DNA from: Candidatus Sulfotelmatobacter sp. | GTDB lineage: Bacteria > Acidobacteriota > Terriglobia > Terriglobales > Acidobacteriaceae | Direction of reading: 5' to 3' | NCBI GenBank assembly: GCA_030037575.1 | Contig: JASHRB010000699.1 | Location: 1-6,776 of the forward strand | Length of the DNA stretch: 6,776 nt | Part shown: positions 5,736 to 6,776 of the stretch, piece after piece | Numbering within the stretch: position 1 is the stretch's first letter | How the letters are laid out: each line of letters starts with the position of its first letter | Notes under the pieces: model-generated | What the model was told of the DNA's origin: nothing | Database searches by the model: none | The model's input: only the letters and a program-made list of their open reading frames with translations | Translations under genes and position numbers: made by a program

Positions 5736-6776
5736 TTAATGAATCGTTTCGCGGGCCACTTCTTCCAGCGTCGTTGTGCCCGCGGCCACCTTGATCAACC
5801 CGCTGCGGCGCAGCGTGATCATGCCGCGCTCGATGGCTTTCTTTTTCAGTTCCACCGCGGACGCTCCGACCAGCACCAGTTCCTTAATCTCGTCATCGAC
5901 TTCCATCACTTCGTACAAACCGGCGCGTCCTTTGTAACCGGTGTTGTTACAGACGCCGCATCCCTTGCCTTTCTGAATCTTTACCGTCTTCGCTTCCTCG
6001 GGCGCGAATCCCTCTTCGATCAACGTTTGCACCGGCACTTGCACGACCTCGGCGCAATCCTTGCAAATGCGCCGTACCAGACGCTGGGCGCAAATCAAGT
6101 GAACGGATGTCGCGACCAGGAAGGGCTCAATGCCCATGTTCATCAGGCGCGTGATGGTTTCAGGAGCACCGTTGGTGTGGAGGGTCGACAGAACCAGGTG
6201 GCCGGTAAGAGCCGCTTTGATGGCGATTTCGGCGGTTTCGAAGTCGCGGATTTCGCCGACGAGAATGATGTTGGGGTCCTGACGCAGGAAAGAACGCAGT
6301 GCCGCGGCGAAGTTCAACCCGATCTGCTCTTTCATCTGCACCTGGTTGACGCCGCCCAACTGAAATTCGACCGGATCTTCGGCAGTCATGATGTTGGTGT
6401 CCGGCTGGTTGAGCCGCGATATGGAGGAGTAGAGGGTGTTGGTTTTTCCCGATCCCGTAGGGCCGGTGACCAGCACCATGCCGTAGGGCTTGAGAATGGC
6501 TTTCTCGAACTTGACCAGAGATTCGGGCTCGAAGCCCAGCTTGGTCATGTCGAGCCGCAGGTTTTCTTTGTCGAGCAAGCGGAGCACGATTTTTTCGCCC
6601 CACAGAGTCGGCAGCGTGCTCACGCGGAAATCCAGTTGTTTCTTGCGCCCCCCGATGTTCATCTTCAGCATGATGCGGCCGTCTTGTGGCAGCCGCTTTT
6701 CGCTGATATCGAGCTTCGACATGATTTTCAAACGGGAAGTGATTGCGTCCTTCAACTTCATGGGCGGGGACATGAT
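5736..6776 (-). CDS. pilB: Type IV pilus extension ATPase PilB, partial (5' end beyond the right edge)
   Basis: Assembly ATPase that drives pilin polymerisation through PilC. Only the C-terminal portion is present; the frame is open to the right edge, and the ATG at 6773 is internal (MSPPMKLKDAITSR matches the interior of PilB/GspE proteins). Numbering from that Met: KLDISEKRLPQDGRI (20-34); Walker A GPTGSGKT (104-111); Asp box AEDPVEF (131-137); Walker B IILVGEIRD (169-177, E174); His box TGHLVLSTLHTNGA (190-203); and a zinc-type tetracysteine, CKDC (237-240) and CGVC (272-275), characteristic of PilB/GspE and absent from PilT. The C-terminus KVAAGTTTLEEVARETIH is typical of the family. It is intact up to its TAA at 5738-5736. 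The missing part should contain the N-terminal MshEN-type domains. GspE is the alternative name, made unlikely by pilT and pilC next door. Confidence 0.96.
   Translation of the reverse strand: MMSPPMKLKDAITSRLKIMSKLDISEKRLPQDGRIMLKMNIGGRKKQLDFRVSTLPTLWGEKIVLRLLDKENLRLDMTKLGFEPESLVKFEKAILKPYGMVLVTGPTGSGKTNTLYSSISRLNQPDTNIMTAEDPVEFQLGGVNQVQMKEQIGLNFAAALRSFLRQDPNIILVGEIRDFETAEIAIKAALTGHLVLSTLHTNGAPETITRLMNMGIEPFLVATSVHLICAQRLVRRICKDCAEVVQVPVQTLIEEGFAPEEAKTVKIQKGKGCGVCNNTGYKGRAGLYEVMEVDDEIKELVLVGASAVELKKKAIERGMITLRRSGLIKVAAGTTTLEEVARETIH

Overview
The window carries one strand-consistent gene block, entirely on the minus strand, for the motor and control module of a type IV pilus. In transcription order (right to left) it holds: the C-terminal part of the extension ATPase PilB (cut by the right edge), the retraction ATPase PilT, the inner-membrane platform protein PilC, a six-helix membrane histidine kinase of the PilS type, and a sigma-54-dependent response regulator of the PilR type (cut by the left edge inside its C-terminal helix-turn-helix). 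The order pilB-pilT-pilC-pilS-pilR is the one known from Myxococcus and Geobacter, where the pilin gene pilA follows pilR; pilA would therefore be expected just left of position 1.

The DNA is moderately GC-rich with AUG or GUG starts. The gene order and the protein sequences, together with short spacer repeats, suggest an acidobacterium (Acidobacteriota), with Myxococcota or Desulfobacterota as alternatives. This taxonomic guess is inference; no rRNA or marker gene is present.

Layout: 6776-5736 pilB (partial); 5735-5643 spacer with a long imperfect hairpin; 5642-4506 pilT; 4505-4404 spacer with a doubtful 23-codon ORF and the pilC ribosome binding site; 4403-3195 pilC; 3194-3066 spacer with GTTTCAAG repeats and a sigma-54-like -24/-12 sequence; 3065-1362 pilS; 1369-1 pilR (GTG start, overlapping pilS by 8 bases).

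Working model from family knowledge: PilB and PilT are hexameric ATPases that act through PilC to add or remove pilin subunits, while PilS senses a membrane signal (pilin itself in studied systems) and phosphorylates PilR, which with sigma-54 RNA polymerase activates pilin transcription. No mobile element, CRISPR array, RNA gene or unknown multi-gene system was seen. The less ordinary points are in the spacers and in a non-standard stretch of the PilR receiver domain.
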